From: Thermodesulfobacterium hydrogeniphilum
GTDB lineage: Bacteria; Desulfobacterota; Thermodesulfobacteria; Thermodesulfobacteriales; Thermodesulfobacteriaceae
Direction of reading: 5' to 3'
Assembly: GCF_000746255.1 (NCBI RefSeq)
Contig: NZ_JQKW01000013.1
Span: 29,133-93,132 of the forward strand
Length of the DNA stretch: 64,000 bases
Positions 18,901 to 27,236 of this stretch are shown piece after piece. Position 1 is the stretch's first letter. Each line of letters begins with the position of its first letter. Both the position numbers and the translations under genes were made by a program. Under the pieces are notes generated by a model. That model searched no databases. It was not told where the DNA came from and saw only the letters and a program-made list of their open reading frames with translations.

Positions 18901-21243
18901 GCTTTTGATGTCCTTTTTACAGAAGGACAGAGGCGTTTTCTTGAAACTCTACCTGCTTATTTAAGACAGTTTTTAAAACTTTATGAAGAAATAGATTATG
19001 ACCTTATCTCAGGAATTCCCCCCACAGTAGCCTTAGAACAAAGATCAGGAGAATTATCCCCTCGTTCTACTGTAGGCACAGTAACCGAAATTCTTCCTTA
19101 TCTAAGGCTTCTTTATGCTAAAATAAGCAAAGCTTTTTGCCCAAAGTGTAATCAGGAATTAAAGCCTCATACCCCGGAAGAACTTTTTGAAATAGCCTTA
19201 GATTTAATAAAAAATAAAAAAGTAGAAGAAATTACTATTCTTGCTTCTTTAATAAAGTATCGCAAAGGAATCTACAGAAATCTTTTTGAAAAGCTTTTAA
19301 ACTCAGGTTATCATCAGGTAAGAATAGATGGAACTTTTTATAAAATCCCTCCTATACCATCTTTATCAAGGTTTAAAGAACATACTATAGAGGTGGTTTT
19401 AGGCAAGTTGAATAATTTTAATAAACAAACTTTTAAGGATTTGTTTTTAAAAGCTTTGCAAGAAGGGAAAGGGGAAGCTATTTTACTTTTAGATAACAAA
19501 GAATATTTATTTAGCCAGAAAAGAACCTGTCCAAGTTGTGGAATCAGTCTTCCAGAACCAGATCCTCTTTTATTTGCTTTTAATTCTAAAATAGGAGCCT
19601 GTCAAAGCTGTCAAGGACTTGGAAGAATAGAAAATGAGATATGTCCTATTTGTAAAGGTAGCAGATATAAAAAAGAAGTTTTTTATTATAGAATTAACGG
19701 ACTTTCTCTTCCTGAACTCTGTGAATTAGACATTTATAAGGTAAAAGACTTTTTAACAGGCTTAAAGTTAAAAGGAAAAGAAAAACTTCTGGCAGAAGAA
19801 CTTGTAACTGAAATTATTTCGCGTTTAGAATATCTTATTAAATTAGGAGTAGGATATCTTACTCTTGGAAGATCAGCAGATACTCTTTCTTCTGGAGAGG
19901 CTAAAAGGGTAAGGATTTCAGCTGAGATAGGAAGTAATCTTACAGGAGTAGCTTATATTCTTGATGAGCCAACTATTGGGCTTCATCCCAAAGATAACGC
20001 TAAACTAATAGAAGTTTTAAAAACTTTGAGAGATAAAGGAAATACTGTTATAGTGGTAGAGCATGATGAAGATACCATTCTTGCAAGTGATTTTGTAATA
20101 GATCTTGGACCTGGTGGTGGTAAAAAAGGAGGAAAAGTTATTTTCGCAGGTCCTTCTTCAGAGCTTTTAAATTGCAAAAATTCAGAAACTGCTAAGGTTT
20201 TACAGGATAAAACCAGAAAGATTCTTAAAAGTCTTAATAGAAAACCTAAGGAGTTTATTACTTTAAAAAAAGCTAATCTTAGAAATCTTAAAAATGTAGA
20301 TGTTTCCTTTCCTATTAATGCCTTAACTGTAGTAGTAGGAGTTTCTGGCTCTGGAAAATCTACATTAGTTTGCGATGTGCTTTTTGAAAACTTGAAAAGG
20401 CTTTTAGAAAAATCTAAATCTGAATTAATCGGAGTAAAAGAGATTGAAAATTTTGAGAAAATAAGGAGGGTTTATTTAGTAGATCATTCTCCTATAGGAA
20501 ATACTCCTCGTTCTACCCCTGCTACTTATATAAGTGTTTTCACAGATATAAGAAAAGTTTTTGCTCAAACTATTTTAGCTAAACAAAGAGGTTATAAAGA
20601 AGGACGTTTTTCTTTTAATACTTCTGAAGGACAATGCCCTTATTGTAGAGGTCAGGGATATATAAAAGTTGAAATAAAATTTTTACCTGAGGTTTATCAA
20701 CTTTGTGAGTACTGTCAGGGGAAAAGATATAATCCAGAAACCTTAGAAATTTTCTTAAAAGGTAAAAATATTGCAGATATATTAAATATGGACTTTGCAG
20801 AGGCAGCTGAATTTTTTACTAATTTTTCCTCTATACAACATAAATTGAACACAGTTTGTGAGATAGGGCTTGATTATTTAACTCTCGGACAACCCAGTCC
20901 TACTCTTTCAGGAGGAGAAGCTCAAAGGATAAAACTTGCTAAGGAGTTTGTAAAATCCTCTAAAACTGGAACTCTTTTTATTTTAGATGAGCCTACTACA
21001 GGACTTCACATAAAGGATGTGGAAAAATTAATAAATGTTTTGCAGGGTCTTATAGAAAAAGGGCATACTGTAGTAGTAATAGAGCATAATTTAGAATTAA
21101 TAAAATGTGCAGACTGGGTTGTAGAGCTTGGACCTGAGGGAGGAGAAAAAGGTGGGCATCTACTTTTCCAAGGTTCTATTTCAGATTTTTTAAAAGCAAA
21201 TACCCCCACCTCAGAAGTTCTTCTCTCTTATTTACAAAATTAA
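15985..21243 (+). CDS. uvrA: Double-length excinuclease ABC subunit A (two UvrA copies in one chain)
   Basis: At 1752 residues this is nearly twice the usual 930-960. It contains four ABC cassettes with Walker A at about 36, 615, 963 and 1452, each followed by its own Walker B (DEPT.GLH). Each half resembles a whole UvrA. Cys pairs (CPNC, CPDC, CPEC, CPAC and others) recur in both halves. The second half keeps a canonical SPIGNTPRSTPATY; the first has a degenerate EPLAKSPRSVIASY. The third cassette's signature is LSSGE (about 1301) instead of LSGGE. Covalent dimers are known in Chlamydia, and UvrA works as a dimer in damage recognition. The start is GTG with a weak ribosome site. Confidence 0.93.
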   Translation: MSTSKERFIELFEISQNNLKGFDLELPFYKLIVVTGVSGAGKSSLVFDTLYAEGQRRYLETFSSYVRQFFEKLPKPKVKAVHNIPASLAFPQGNYIKTSRSTVATLTEISHFTKMLYYKAGIPKCPNCNKYIQVKDPHSIAKEIIQKFKNIPLYLIAPQKIKTSFEYLKKGLLSSGFSRIFLNGRVCEIDEIEKPPDQEEIELVIYRLKPTEKDLSSLVSAIEQAFKISSQMKIRTIYGEEIYYTRDLICPDCGFKVPLKTPNLFSFNTSQGACPECKGFGNLLVVDFESLVKHPEKSIKDGAIPLLDYPFMLEVKIDLLDYLKRLNISINTSFYKLPEEIKEKIFYGENEWYGLKEVINWLESKKYKSHIRILLSKLRREIICPLCKGSRFNPQALYFYIDNLNIGDFYALEIEKAKKFIESFLAKNQLPAEERLAKEILKRLSYLKEVGLSYLTLNRTSRTLSGGEASRCLLTRALSSDLVETLYLIDEPTTGLHPRDTRRILKFMENLVSQKNTVVVVEHDPEIITQADFLIELGPQGGEKGGYLLHAGSPKDIFKKDTPTAEALKLVSSKRTFFPSQIKSKKNLIFKRAKKYNLKNISFSIPLGCITSIVGVSGSGKSTLLEEIIYKGINAYKNELKFENCKKIEGIEHISQVLFLTQEPLAKSPRSVIASYINILPFIRKLLASTPLAKKYGYPETFFSFNSELAQCPACKGLGFEIVEMQFLSDFVIPCEVCKGTRFREEVLEIKWRGKNIAEILDLTVDSALEFFGSHTQIKKHLEILKKLGLGYLKLGQPLSTLSGGEAQRLKIAEILSQIKKEKALILLDEPTVGLHLKDISNLISALKFLKEEGHTIVIVEHNPEIILASDWVIELGPEGGEKGGYLIFEGSLSDFIKLEKGKSFTSDYLKEYLQGLNLKEKAKILREYTYEEPYIKLRGIRHHNLQNINLDIPREKFIVITGVSGSGKSTLAFDVLFTEGQRRFLETLPAYLRQFLKLYEEIDYDLISGIPPTVALEQRSGELSPRSTVGTVTEILPYLRLLYAKISKAFCPKCNQELKPHTPEELFEIALDLIKNKKVEEITILASLIKYRKGIYRNLFEKLLNSGYHQVRIDGTFYKIPPIPSLSRFKEHTIEVVLGKLNNFNKQTFKDLFLKALQEGKGEAILLLDNKEYLFSQKRTCPSCGISLPEPDPLLFAFNSKIGACQSCQGLGRIENEICPICKGSRYKKEVFYYRINGLSLPELCELDIYKVKDFLTGLKLKGKEKLLAEELVTEIISRLEYLIKLGVGYLTLGRSADTLSSGEAKRVRISAEIGSNLTGVAYILDEPTIGLHPKDNAKLIEVLKTLRDKGNTVIVVEHDEDTILASDFVIDLGPGGGKKGGKVIFAGPSSELLNCKNSETAKVLQDKTRKILKSLNRKPKEFITLKKANLRNLKNVDVSFPINALTVVVGVSGSGKSTLVCDVLFENLKRLLEKSKSELIGVKEIENFEKIRRVYLVDHSPIGNTPRSTPATYISVFTDIRKVFAQTILAKQRGYKEGRFSFNTSEGQCPYCRGQGYIKVEIKFLPEVYQLCEYCQGKRYNPETLEIFLKGKNIADILNMDFAEAAEFFTNFSSIQHKLNTVCEIGLDYLTLGQPSPTLSGGEAQRIKLAKEFVKSSKTGTLFILDEPTTGLHIKDVEKLINVLQGLIEKGHTVVVIEHNLELIKCADWVVELGPEGGEKGGHLLFQGSISDFLKANTPTSEVLLSYLQN

Positions 21244-22347
21244 CTCTATATTTGCTTGGGTTCTGGATTTAATATTTCTAAAATATTTATTTTCTGCATA
21301 GGAAAATATAGAAATAGCCAATCCCCTTTTTCCAGCTCTTCCGGTTCTTCCTATTCTGTGAATATAACTATCTGGATCTCTGGGAATCTCATAATTAATA
21401 ATAAGATCTACACCTTTTATATCAAGTCCTCTGGCTGCTATATCTGTAGCAACTAAAATTTTAAATTCATCAGCCTTAAAATCTCTTAAAACTTTTTCCC
21501 TTTTTATTTGAGAAAAATCTCCATGAATAGATGAGGATTTAAAACCTTGATTTTTAAGCTTATAAGCTACTTCATCAGCTACCTTTTTAGTCTGAGTAAA
21601 AATTATAGTTTTAATATCCCCATACTCTTTAAGAATTTCTACTAATTTTAAAAATCTATTCTGGGTCTTAATTTTATAAGCCATTTGTTTAATCCTATCT
21701 ATTACTATTTCTTCAGGGTTGACTTTAATAATTTCAAATTCAGGATTTAAAAATTCTTTAGCAAGATTAAGTACTGCCTTAGGCATGGTAGCAGAGAAAA
21801 GCAAATTTTGTTTTTCTTCTGGCAAATGGCTTATAATTTCTCTTATATCCTCTATAAATCCCATATCAAACATTCTATCAGCTTCATCTAAAACAAGTAT
21901 TCTTACATGATTTAATTTTAAATGTCCTCTATTAATAAGGTCTTTTATTCTTCCTGGGGTACCAACTACTACCACATCTCTTGCTTTTTGCAAAAAATCA
22001 ATTTGACGCTGAATAGATTTGCCTCCATAAACTGCTAAAACAAAAATTCTTTTAAATCTTCCGATATCCTTTATTTCTTTTGTTACCTGCATAGCAAGTT
22101 CTCTGGTAGGAACAAGAATAAGAGCTTGGATTTTTCTTTGTTTGGAATTAATTATCTCAACTATTGGAATACCAAAAGCTGCAGTTTTACCTGTTCCTGT
22201 TTGAGCCTGTGCTATAAGATCCTTTCTTTGAAGAATCAAAGGAATAGCCTTAGCCTGAATTTCTGTAGGTTCTTTATATCCCATCTTTTTTAAAGAAGCT
22301 AAGGTTAAATTAGAAATACTTAAATCTTGAAAAAATTGCACTGACAT
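21232..22347 (-). CDS. DEAD-box ATP-dependent RNA helicase
   Basis: A 371-residue helicase core. The Q motif is FQDLSISN..L..MGYKEPTEIQ, Walker A is AQTGTGKT (48-55), the DEAD box is at 154-157, SAT at 185-187, and HRIGRTGRAGK lies near the end. There is almost no C-terminal extension, so no dedicated RNA-binding tail like that of DbpA or CsdA. The closest functional class is RhlE/DeaD-type. Its last 12 bases overlap the end of uvrA in convergent orientation. The upstream leader can form competing hairpins that may control translation (listed separately). Confidence 0.93.
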   Translation of the reverse strand: MSVQFFQDLSISNLTLASLKKMGYKEPTEIQAKAIPLILQRKDLIAQAQTGTGKTAAFGIPIVEIINSKQRKIQALILVPTRELAMQVTKEIKDIGRFKRIFVLAVYGGKSIQRQIDFLQKARDVVVVGTPGRIKDLINRGHLKLNHVRILVLDEADRMFDMGFIEDIREIISHLPEEKQNLLFSATMPKAVLNLAKEFLNPEFEIIKVNPEEIVIDRIKQMAYKIKTQNRFLKLVEILKEYGDIKTIIFTQTKKVADEVAYKLKNQGFKSSSIHGDFSQIKREKVLRDFKADEFKILVATDIAARGLDIKGVDLIINYEIPRDPDSYIHRIGRTGRAGKRGLAISIFSYAENKYFRNIKSRTQANIELIL

Positions 22348-22355
22348 AAAAAATA

Positions 22356-22447
22356 CCTCCTCTATTAGTTAATTTTTTGGAGGAAAAATTCTCTTAACAA
22401 GAACAACTGAGAAGCTGTTAACCTGAACTATAGGAGAATATTTCCTC
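22356..22447 (-). promoter_or_regulatory. Structured 5' leader of the DEAD-box helicase mRNA with possible anti-Shine-Dalgarno switch
   Basis: On the minus strand a 14-base arm (22434-22447) pairs with another (22380-22393) with one mismatch; an inner TTAACA/TGTTAA stem lies between. The promoter-distal arm ends in CCTCC (22379-22383), which is also complementary to the ribosome binding site GGAGG (22356-22360). Two mutually exclusive folds can therefore be drawn, one exposing and one hiding the ribosome site. Helicase autoregulation through the leader is known for other DEAD-box genes; here it is inferred. Confidence 0.45.
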
Positions 22448-22543
22448 TTACTTTAAGATTAAAGATACTCCTTTTTTAAAAAAATACAAGTGGGATTGAC
22501 TTTTCTTTAGATTAGTTTATTTTATAAAATGTTAATTAAAGAT

Positions 22544-22616
22544 GCCCCCATCGTCTAGTGGACTAGGATACTGGCCTCTCACGCCAGAGACACGGGTTCG
22601 AATCCCGTTGGGGGCG
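22544..22616 (+). tRNA. tRNA-Glu (anticodon CUC)
   Basis: A full cloverleaf can be drawn: acceptor GCCCCCA/TGGGGGC, anticodon stem CTGGC/GCCAG with loop CTCTCAC giving anticodon CTC, and T arm CGGGTTCGAATCCCG. The 3' CCA is not encoded. A T-rich run follows directly. A TTGACT box lies at 22496-22501, but no well-spaced -10 box is evident. Confidence 0.93.
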
Positions 22617-22671
22617 TTTTTTAATTATTTTCTATATTTTTTATACATTAATTAATAGTTAGAAAGATATA

Positions 22672-23166
22672 ATGAGAAATTTATTTTGTTTTCTCTTCTA
22701 CAGTTTTTTATTTATTTGCCTCTTTCTTTTTATAAGTTGTCAACATCAACCTAAAAGTTATATTTTATTTCCTCAAACTCTTTCAAATTTGCATCTCGTA
22801 AAACTTATTAAAGGTAACGCAGCTATAAATATGGTTAATAGATTACATGGTAAACCTATTCAAGTCAAAAAAGCCTGGGTTGCTTATTATAAAGATACTC
22901 ATCAAAATAAAGCCATAATTTGGGTATCTGAAGCTTTTACATCTTCTCAAGGTAAAAAACAAACAGAAATAATGATGGAAAAAATTTTAAAAGGTAAAAG
23001 CCCTTTTTATAACTTCCAAGAAAAAGAAATTAGTCATACTTTAATTTATTTCTTTTCCGGACTTGGTAAAAACCATGCTGTTTTTTATAAAAATAAGTTA
23101 GTTTTTTGGATTACAGCTAATCATCAGACTATTGATAAAATAATAAATTATTATCTTAATTTGTAA
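22672..23166 (+). CDS. Small predicted lipoprotein of unknown function
   Basis: A 164-residue protein. Residues 1-22 are a hydrophobic signal peptide, followed by the lipobox FISC with C23 as the likely lipidated cysteine. The mature part is a single basic, mixed domain with VNRLHGKPIQVKKAWVAYY and no catalytic motif that I recognise. It follows tRNA-Glu by 55 bases and stands alone. The ribosome site is weak (GAAAG). The function is unknown; membrane anchoring is the only supported statement. Confidence 0.7.
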   Translation: MRNLFCFLFYSFLFICLFLFISCQHQPKSYILFPQTLSNLHLVKLIKGNAAINMVNRLHGKPIQVKKAWVAYYKDTHQNKAIIWVSEAFTSSQGKKQTEIMMEKILKGKSPFYNFQEKEISHTLIYFFSGLGKNHAVFYKNKLVFWITANHQTIDKIINYYLNL

Positions 23167-23226
23167 ATATTTCCTATAATTTCATTCTTTTCAAAATTCC
23201 TTTAAACTTTATACTTTAAATTTTCC

Positions 23227-23255
23227 TTGACTATCAAGAATAAAATTCTTATAAT
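23227..23255 (+). promoter_or_regulatory. Strong predicted sigma70 promoter for the universal stress protein gene
   Basis: TTGACT (23227-23232) and a perfect TATAAT (23250-23255) are 17 bases apart, leaving a leader of roughly 60 bases. The -35 box is embedded in CTTGACTATCAAG, a short inverted repeat. Confidence 0.7.
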
Positions 23256-23320
23256 ATTTTTTTAAATAGTATAATTATTAAAAAAATTTAGACCTTAAAT
23301 AAAAGCATAGGGAGGTGCTT

Positions 23321-24172
23321 ATGTGTAAATATAAGAAATTTTTAATAGCTACTGATGGATCTGAATCAAGTGCACATGCTGTGGAAGAGGCTTTAAAATT
23401 TGCTAAGGAAACTCAAGCTGAAGTTAGTGTAATTAGTGTTATTCCACCTGTTAAAGGATTAAGCAGTTCTCTTTCTATATTTGGTCATATTACGGAGTTA
23501 GCAAGAAAACCTTATGTGAAAGCTTTAGAAGTAGCCAAAGATATGGCTGAAGATGAAGATCTTTCTATAAAAACTGTTCTTGAAGAAGGTGAGCCTTACG
23601 AAAAAATTATTGAAACTGCTAAGAAAGAAGGGTGTGATGTTATTATATTAGGACGCAGAGGTATTACAGCTTTTGAAAAAATATTGATTGGTAGCACAGC
23701 TACCAGGCTTATCAATGAAAGTCCTGTAGATCTTTTGTTAGTCCCGAGAAATTCTCAGATCTCCTTCAAGAAAATTTTAGCTGCTACTGATCTATCTGAG
23801 CATGGAAATAGAGCAGTTGAAAAAGCCGGAAAATTGGCTAAAGCTTATAATGGTGACTTAGCTATCATTTCTGTAATACATCTACCTCCAGAATTAATTG
23901 TGGGAGCAGAAGAAATTATGAATATGCTAACAGAAGAAATAGCAAAAGAAATAACTCCTATAAAAGAAAAAATTCAAAAACTTGGGCTTGAACCACAAAT
24001 TTTTATAGAAAAAGGAGAGCCTCATATAATAATAACAAATAAATTAAAGGATATAGAAGCTACTATTCTTACCATAGGTGCAAATCAAGAGACAGGTAAA
24101 AAGTTTACTGGAAGTATAGCTCAAAAAATAATTGCAAATTCTAATGTTCCTATTTTAGTTGTAAAGAAATAA
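23321..24172 (+). CDS. Tandem-domain universal stress protein
   Basis: A 283-residue protein with two UspA domains (about 1-143 and 144-283). Each begins with a KFLIATDGSE or KILAATDLSE strand. The first has the nucleotide-binding GRRGITAFEKILIGSTA; the second has a divergent equivalent, GANQETGKKFTGSIAQ. Such proteins bind ATP or AMP and act in stress survival. A GTG 6 bases upstream could extend the frame by two codons, but it falls inside the GGGAGG ribosome site, so the ATG at 23321 is the start. No transporter or kinase partner is adjacent. Confidence 0.9.
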   Translation: MCKYKKFLIATDGSESSAHAVEEALKFAKETQAEVSVISVIPPVKGLSSSLSIFGHITELARKPYVKALEVAKDMAEDEDLSIKTVLEEGEPYEKIIETAKKEGCDVIILGRRGITAFEKILIGSTATRLINESPVDLLLVPRNSQISFKKILAATDLSEHGNRAVEKAGKLAKAYNGDLAIISVIHLPPELIVGAEEIMNMLTEEIAKEITPIKEKIQKLGLEPQIFIEKGEPHIIITNKLKDIEATILTIGANQETGKKFTGSIAQKIIANSNVPILVVKK

Positions 24173-24176
24173 TTAT

Positions 24177-25559
24177 TTATATCCCTGAAGTTTCTAAGTT
24201 GCCAAAAGAGGTGAATTGAGAAAAATATGCTAATTTAACAGTACCCATAGGACCATTTCTTTGTTTTCCTATAATGATTTCTGCTATACCTTTTTCTGGA
24301 CTTTCTTTATTATAAAAATCATCTCTATAAATAAACAAAATCACATCTGCATCCTGTTCAATAGCTCCGGATTCTCTAAGATCTGAAAGTTGAGGTCTTT
24401 TATCAGGACGTTCTTCTACTTTTCTATTTAACTGAGAAAGTGCAATAACAGGAACATTTAATTCTTTGGCTAAAGCCTTAAGTCCTGCGGATATTTCTGA
24501 AATTTCCTGTTCTCTTCTCTCTTTCCTTTCTAAGCCTTTCATCAATTGCAAATAATCTATAACAATAAGACCCAAAGGAATTTCTTTTAATAATTTTTTA
24601 GCTTTAGCTTTTACTTCTAAAATATTAATCCCTGGTGTTTCATCAATATAGATGGATAACTGACTTAAAGTTGAAGCAGCTTGAGCTATTTTTTGCCATT
24701 CTTGAGAATCAAGTTGTCCTGTTCTAAATTTCTGAAAATTCACTTTAGCTTCTGCACAGAGCATTCTGGCACAAAGCTGTTGTTTACTCATCTCTAAGGA
24801 AAAAACAGCAGCACCAATATTACTTTGTTTACAGGCATTCCTTACAATATCTAAAGCTAAAGCTGTTTTCCCCATTCCTGGACGAGCTGCAATAACAATA
24901 AGATCACCCTTCTGAAGTCCTGCTGTCATTCTATCTAAATCATAAAATCCTGTAGGAATTCCTGTAATTAAATCTCCTCTTTGATAAATATTCTCTAAAT
25001 ATCTAATAGTATCCTTAACGACATCTTTTAAAGGAGAAAAGCTATCCTTTCTACCATAATTAGATAATTCAAAAAAAGCCTTTTCAGCATAACTTAAAAG
25101 CTCATGAGAGTCTTCTGTTGAATAATAAACACGATAAATAAGATCTTGGCTAATTTTTATAATTTCTCTTAAAATACTTTTTTCTTTGACTATTTTAGCA
25201 TAATGTAAAATATGAGCAGATGTAGGAAGAAGCCCTACTATTTCTGTAAGATAAACTACTCCACCAGCTTTATCTAATTCTCCTCTTTTTTCAAGCTCAT
25301 TATGGACTGTAACAATATCTATAGGTTCATCTCTTTCAAATAAAGCTAAAAAAGCAGAATAAATAAGACGATGTGCTAAAGAATAAAAGTCTTCTGGTTT
25401 TAAAAAATCTATAATTTTAACAATAGAAGAGGGATCAACAAAGATACTGGCTAATATATACTTTTCTGCCTGAAGGTCCTGAGGTGGTAAAAGTTCTGGG
25501 GGAAAAACCTCCCCCAATTGATCTCCTTTACTTTTCTTGTTTTTTTTATTAGAAGGCAT
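24177..25559 (-). CDS. dnaB: Replicative DNA helicase DnaB
   Basis: A 460-residue DnaB. The N-terminal helical domain (about 22-130) starts at PPQDLQAEKYILAS. The RecA-like domain has Walker A ARPGMGKTALAL near 225, the Walker B segment LIVIDYLQLM and RESGAIEQDADVI. It unwinds DNA at replication forks. It is the last gene of the rpsF-rpsR-rplI-dnaB run, 8 bases after rplI. No intein is present. The ribosome site is weak. Confidence 0.95.
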   Translation of the reverse strand: MPSNKKNKKSKGDQLGEVFPPELLPPQDLQAEKYILASIFVDPSSIVKIIDFLKPEDFYSLAHRLIYSAFLALFERDEPIDIVTVHNELEKRGELDKAGGVVYLTEIVGLLPTSAHILHYAKIVKEKSILREIIKISQDLIYRVYYSTEDSHELLSYAEKAFFELSNYGRKDSFSPLKDVVKDTIRYLENIYQRGDLITGIPTGFYDLDRMTAGLQKGDLIVIAARPGMGKTALALDIVRNACKQSNIGAAVFSLEMSKQQLCARMLCAEAKVNFQKFRTGQLDSQEWQKIAQAASTLSQLSIYIDETPGINILEVKAKAKKLLKEIPLGLIVIDYLQLMKGLERKERREQEISEISAGLKALAKELNVPVIALSQLNRKVEERPDKRPQLSDLRESGAIEQDADVILFIYRDDFYNKESPEKGIAEIIIGKQRNGPMGTVKLAYFSQFTSFGNLETSGI

Positions 25560-25567
25560 TTAAATTT

Positions 25568-26014
25568 TTATTTTTCTTCTAATACTTCTACTTTTATATT
25601 CACAACTTTGTCATTGCTTAATTTTATAGGAACCTCAAATGATCCTAAACTTTTAATCGGTTCTTCTAAATCTACATATTTTTTATCAAGTTCTATACCA
25701 TGTTCTTTCAAAGCATTTACAATATCTAAAGCACTTACAGATCCATAAATTCTCTCTTCATCAATTTTTTTTCTATATATAGTAAGAGTAATACCTTCTA
25801 ATTTTTCTGCTAAACTTTCAAGTTTCTTTCTTTCTCTTTCTGCTTTAGCCAGAATAATTTTCCTTTGCTTTTCTAAAGCTTTTATATTTTTCTGATTAGC
25901 AGGAATAGCAAACCCTTTAGGAATAAGATAATTTCTGGCATAGCCATCTTTAACTTTAACTATATCTCCTGCTTTCCCAAGCTTGGGAATATCAGTTCTT
26001 AAAATAACTTCCAT
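25568..26014 (-). CDS. rplI: 50S ribosomal protein L9
   Basis: A 148-residue protein with the L9 N-terminal signature MEVILRTDIPKLGKAGDIVKVKDGYARNYLIPKG split by the connecting long helix (about 45-75) from the C-terminal RNA-binding domain. L9 binds 23S rRNA near the L1 stalk. The gene has an AAAGGAGG site and lies 21 bases after rpsR. Confidence 0.97.
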   Translation of the reverse strand: MEVILRTDIPKLGKAGDIVKVKDGYARNYLIPKGFAIPANQKNIKALEKQRKIILAKAERERKKLESLAEKLEGITLTIYRKKIDEERIYGSVSALDIVNALKEHGIELDKKYVDLEEPIKSLGSFEVPIKLSNDKVVNIKVEVLEEK

Positions 26015-26035
26015 TGGATATCCTCCTTTTAAAGA

Positions 26036-26287
26036 TTATTCCATTTCAATATCAGCTACAAAAGGTAAGAGCGCCATAATCCTTGCCCTTTTAATAGCAG
26101 TTGTAAGCTGTCTTTGATGATATGCACAAGTTCCAGTCTGTCTTCTATGAATAATCATACCCTTTTCATTTAAGAAAGGTTTTAAAACTTCAGGATTTTT
26201 ATAATCAATCTTTAAACTTGGATCTGCACAAAATCTACAAAATTTCTTTCTGCTGAAAGTTCTTCTTTTTATAATAACATTATCCAT
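26036..26287 (-). CDS. rpsR: 30S ribosomal protein S18 (cysteine-containing form)
   Basis: An 83-residue S18 with [14 protein letters not shown] and [15 protein letters not shown]. It keeps C17 and C20 in CRFC plus C54 and H57, a set consistent with the zinc-binding (C+) form of S18. The usual ssb gene between rpsF and rpsR is absent; only 28 bases separate them. Confidence 0.96.
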   Translation of the reverse strand: MDNVIIKRRTFSRKKFCRFCADPSLKIDYKNPEVLKPFLNEKGMIIHRRQTGTCAYHQRQLTTAIKRARIMALLPFVADIEME

Positions 26288-26315
26288 TGTTTTTTCCCTC
26301 CTTTTTAATTTTTAT

Positions 26316-26678
26316 TTAAGCTGTCTGAGTAGCTTCTTGTGTTCCTTCTTGAGAAGGAGAATATTTATCCTCTAATTTCACAATTATAAATCTAATTACT
26401 CTTTCATCAATTCTAAAAAAATCTTCTAAAGCCTTGGGTAAATCTGCCAGACCATAAAACTCTATCAAAATATAATATCCCTGTTTCCTTTTTTCAATTG
26501 GATAAGCAAGCTTTCTCAAACCCCATTCATCAATTTTTAAAATTCCTCCTTCTTTGGACTCAACGATTTCTTTAATTTTTTCTAAAACCTGATCTTTTTC
26601 TGAAACACGATCAGGATGAATAATAAACAGGGTTTCCCATTTACGAATTCTTTTAACAGGTCTCCACAATTCTACCAT
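26316..26678 (-). CDS. rpsF: 30S ribosomal protein S6
   Basis: A 120-residue S6. The core starts at KWETLFIIHPD near residue 13 and includes WGLRKLAYPIEKRKQGYYI, a typical S6 block. The start ATG is fixed by AAGGAGGGG at good spacing, so the protein has about 12 extra residues at the N-terminus (VELWRPVKRIR) compared with many S6 proteins. The C-terminal tail is acidic and Gln/Thr-rich. It is the first gene of rpsF-rpsR-rplI-dnaB. Confidence 0.95.
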   Translation of the reverse strand: MVELWRPVKRIRKWETLFIIHPDRVSEKDQVLEKIKEIVESKEGGILKIDEWGLRKLAYPIEKRKQGYYILIEFYGLADLPKALEDFFRIDERVIRFIIVKLEDKYSPSQEGTQEATQTA

Positions 26679-26740
26679 AAATCCCCTCCTTTTGGTCTAA
26701 TTTGGCCCCCGTTTATATCAAGAGGGAGCAAGGAGGAAAA

Positions 26741-26812
26741 TGGGCGGTGCAGGATTCGAACCTGCGACATCCACCGTGTGAGGATGGCGCTCTACCCCTG
26801 AGCTAACCGCCC
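26741..26812 (-). tRNA. tRNA-Val (anticodon CAC)
   Basis: On the minus strand the acceptor arms GGGCGGT and ACCGCCC pair fully. D arm GCTC...GAGC, anticodon arm CCATC/GGTGG with loop CTCACAC giving anticodon CAC, and T arm GCAGGTTCGAATCCTGC are all present. The 3' CCA is not encoded. It precedes rpsF on the same strand by about 60 bases. Confidence 0.93.
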
Positions 26813-26837
26813 TCCCTCCAATATTTAATAAATAAAA

Positions 26838-27236
26838 TTACCCTATTTTTTGTTTTTTACAAGCCCTCAGATTCTTTAGAAGTTTTTTATCAGCAGGACA
26901 AAGCTCCAACCTTTCAGCCTCCTCCAGATCTACCCATTTCTTTTCTATAGCTTCTTTTAGTTTGGGCTCCCCCTCACTTTCAACTTCAAGTAAATAAAGT
27001 TCTATCTCTCCTTCGGGATATCTATGTCTGATTTTATCAAGCAATTTTTTAACCTTAACCTCTACACCAAGCTCTTCACTTAATTCTCTTTTTATAGCCT
27101 CTTCCAAAGTTTCCCCTTTTTCAACTTTACCACCAGGAAATTCCCAAAGCCCTCCTCTTCTTTTATTAAAAGGCCTTCTTACAAGTAAAACCTTTCCATT
27201 TTTTTTAAATAAACCTGCAACAACTTTTAAAATCAT
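26838..27236 (-). CDS. mutT: MutT-type Nudix hydrolase (8-oxo-dGTP diphosphatase)
   Basis: A 132-residue Nudix protein. The Nudix box runs from about G36 to G58, with GETLEEA, REL and SEELG. WEFPGGKVEKGE is typical of MutT-type enzymes that clean oxidised dGTP from the pool. Length fits MutT. The ATG overlaps the purB stop codon by one base (TAATG), so translation is probably coupled. Confidence 0.88.
   Translation of the reverse strand: MILKVVAGLFKKNGKVLLVRRPFNKRRGGLWEFPGGKVEKGETLEEAIKRELSEELGVEVKVKKLLDKIRHRYPEGEIELYLLEVESEGEPKLKEAIEKKWVDLEEAERLELCPADKKLLKNLRACKKQKIG

Noticed and set aside
22496..22528. Promoter for tRNA-Glu (TTGACT with TATAAA)
   Set aside because: The spacing of 21 bases is too long for a standard sigma70 promoter, and no alternative -10 box is convincing.
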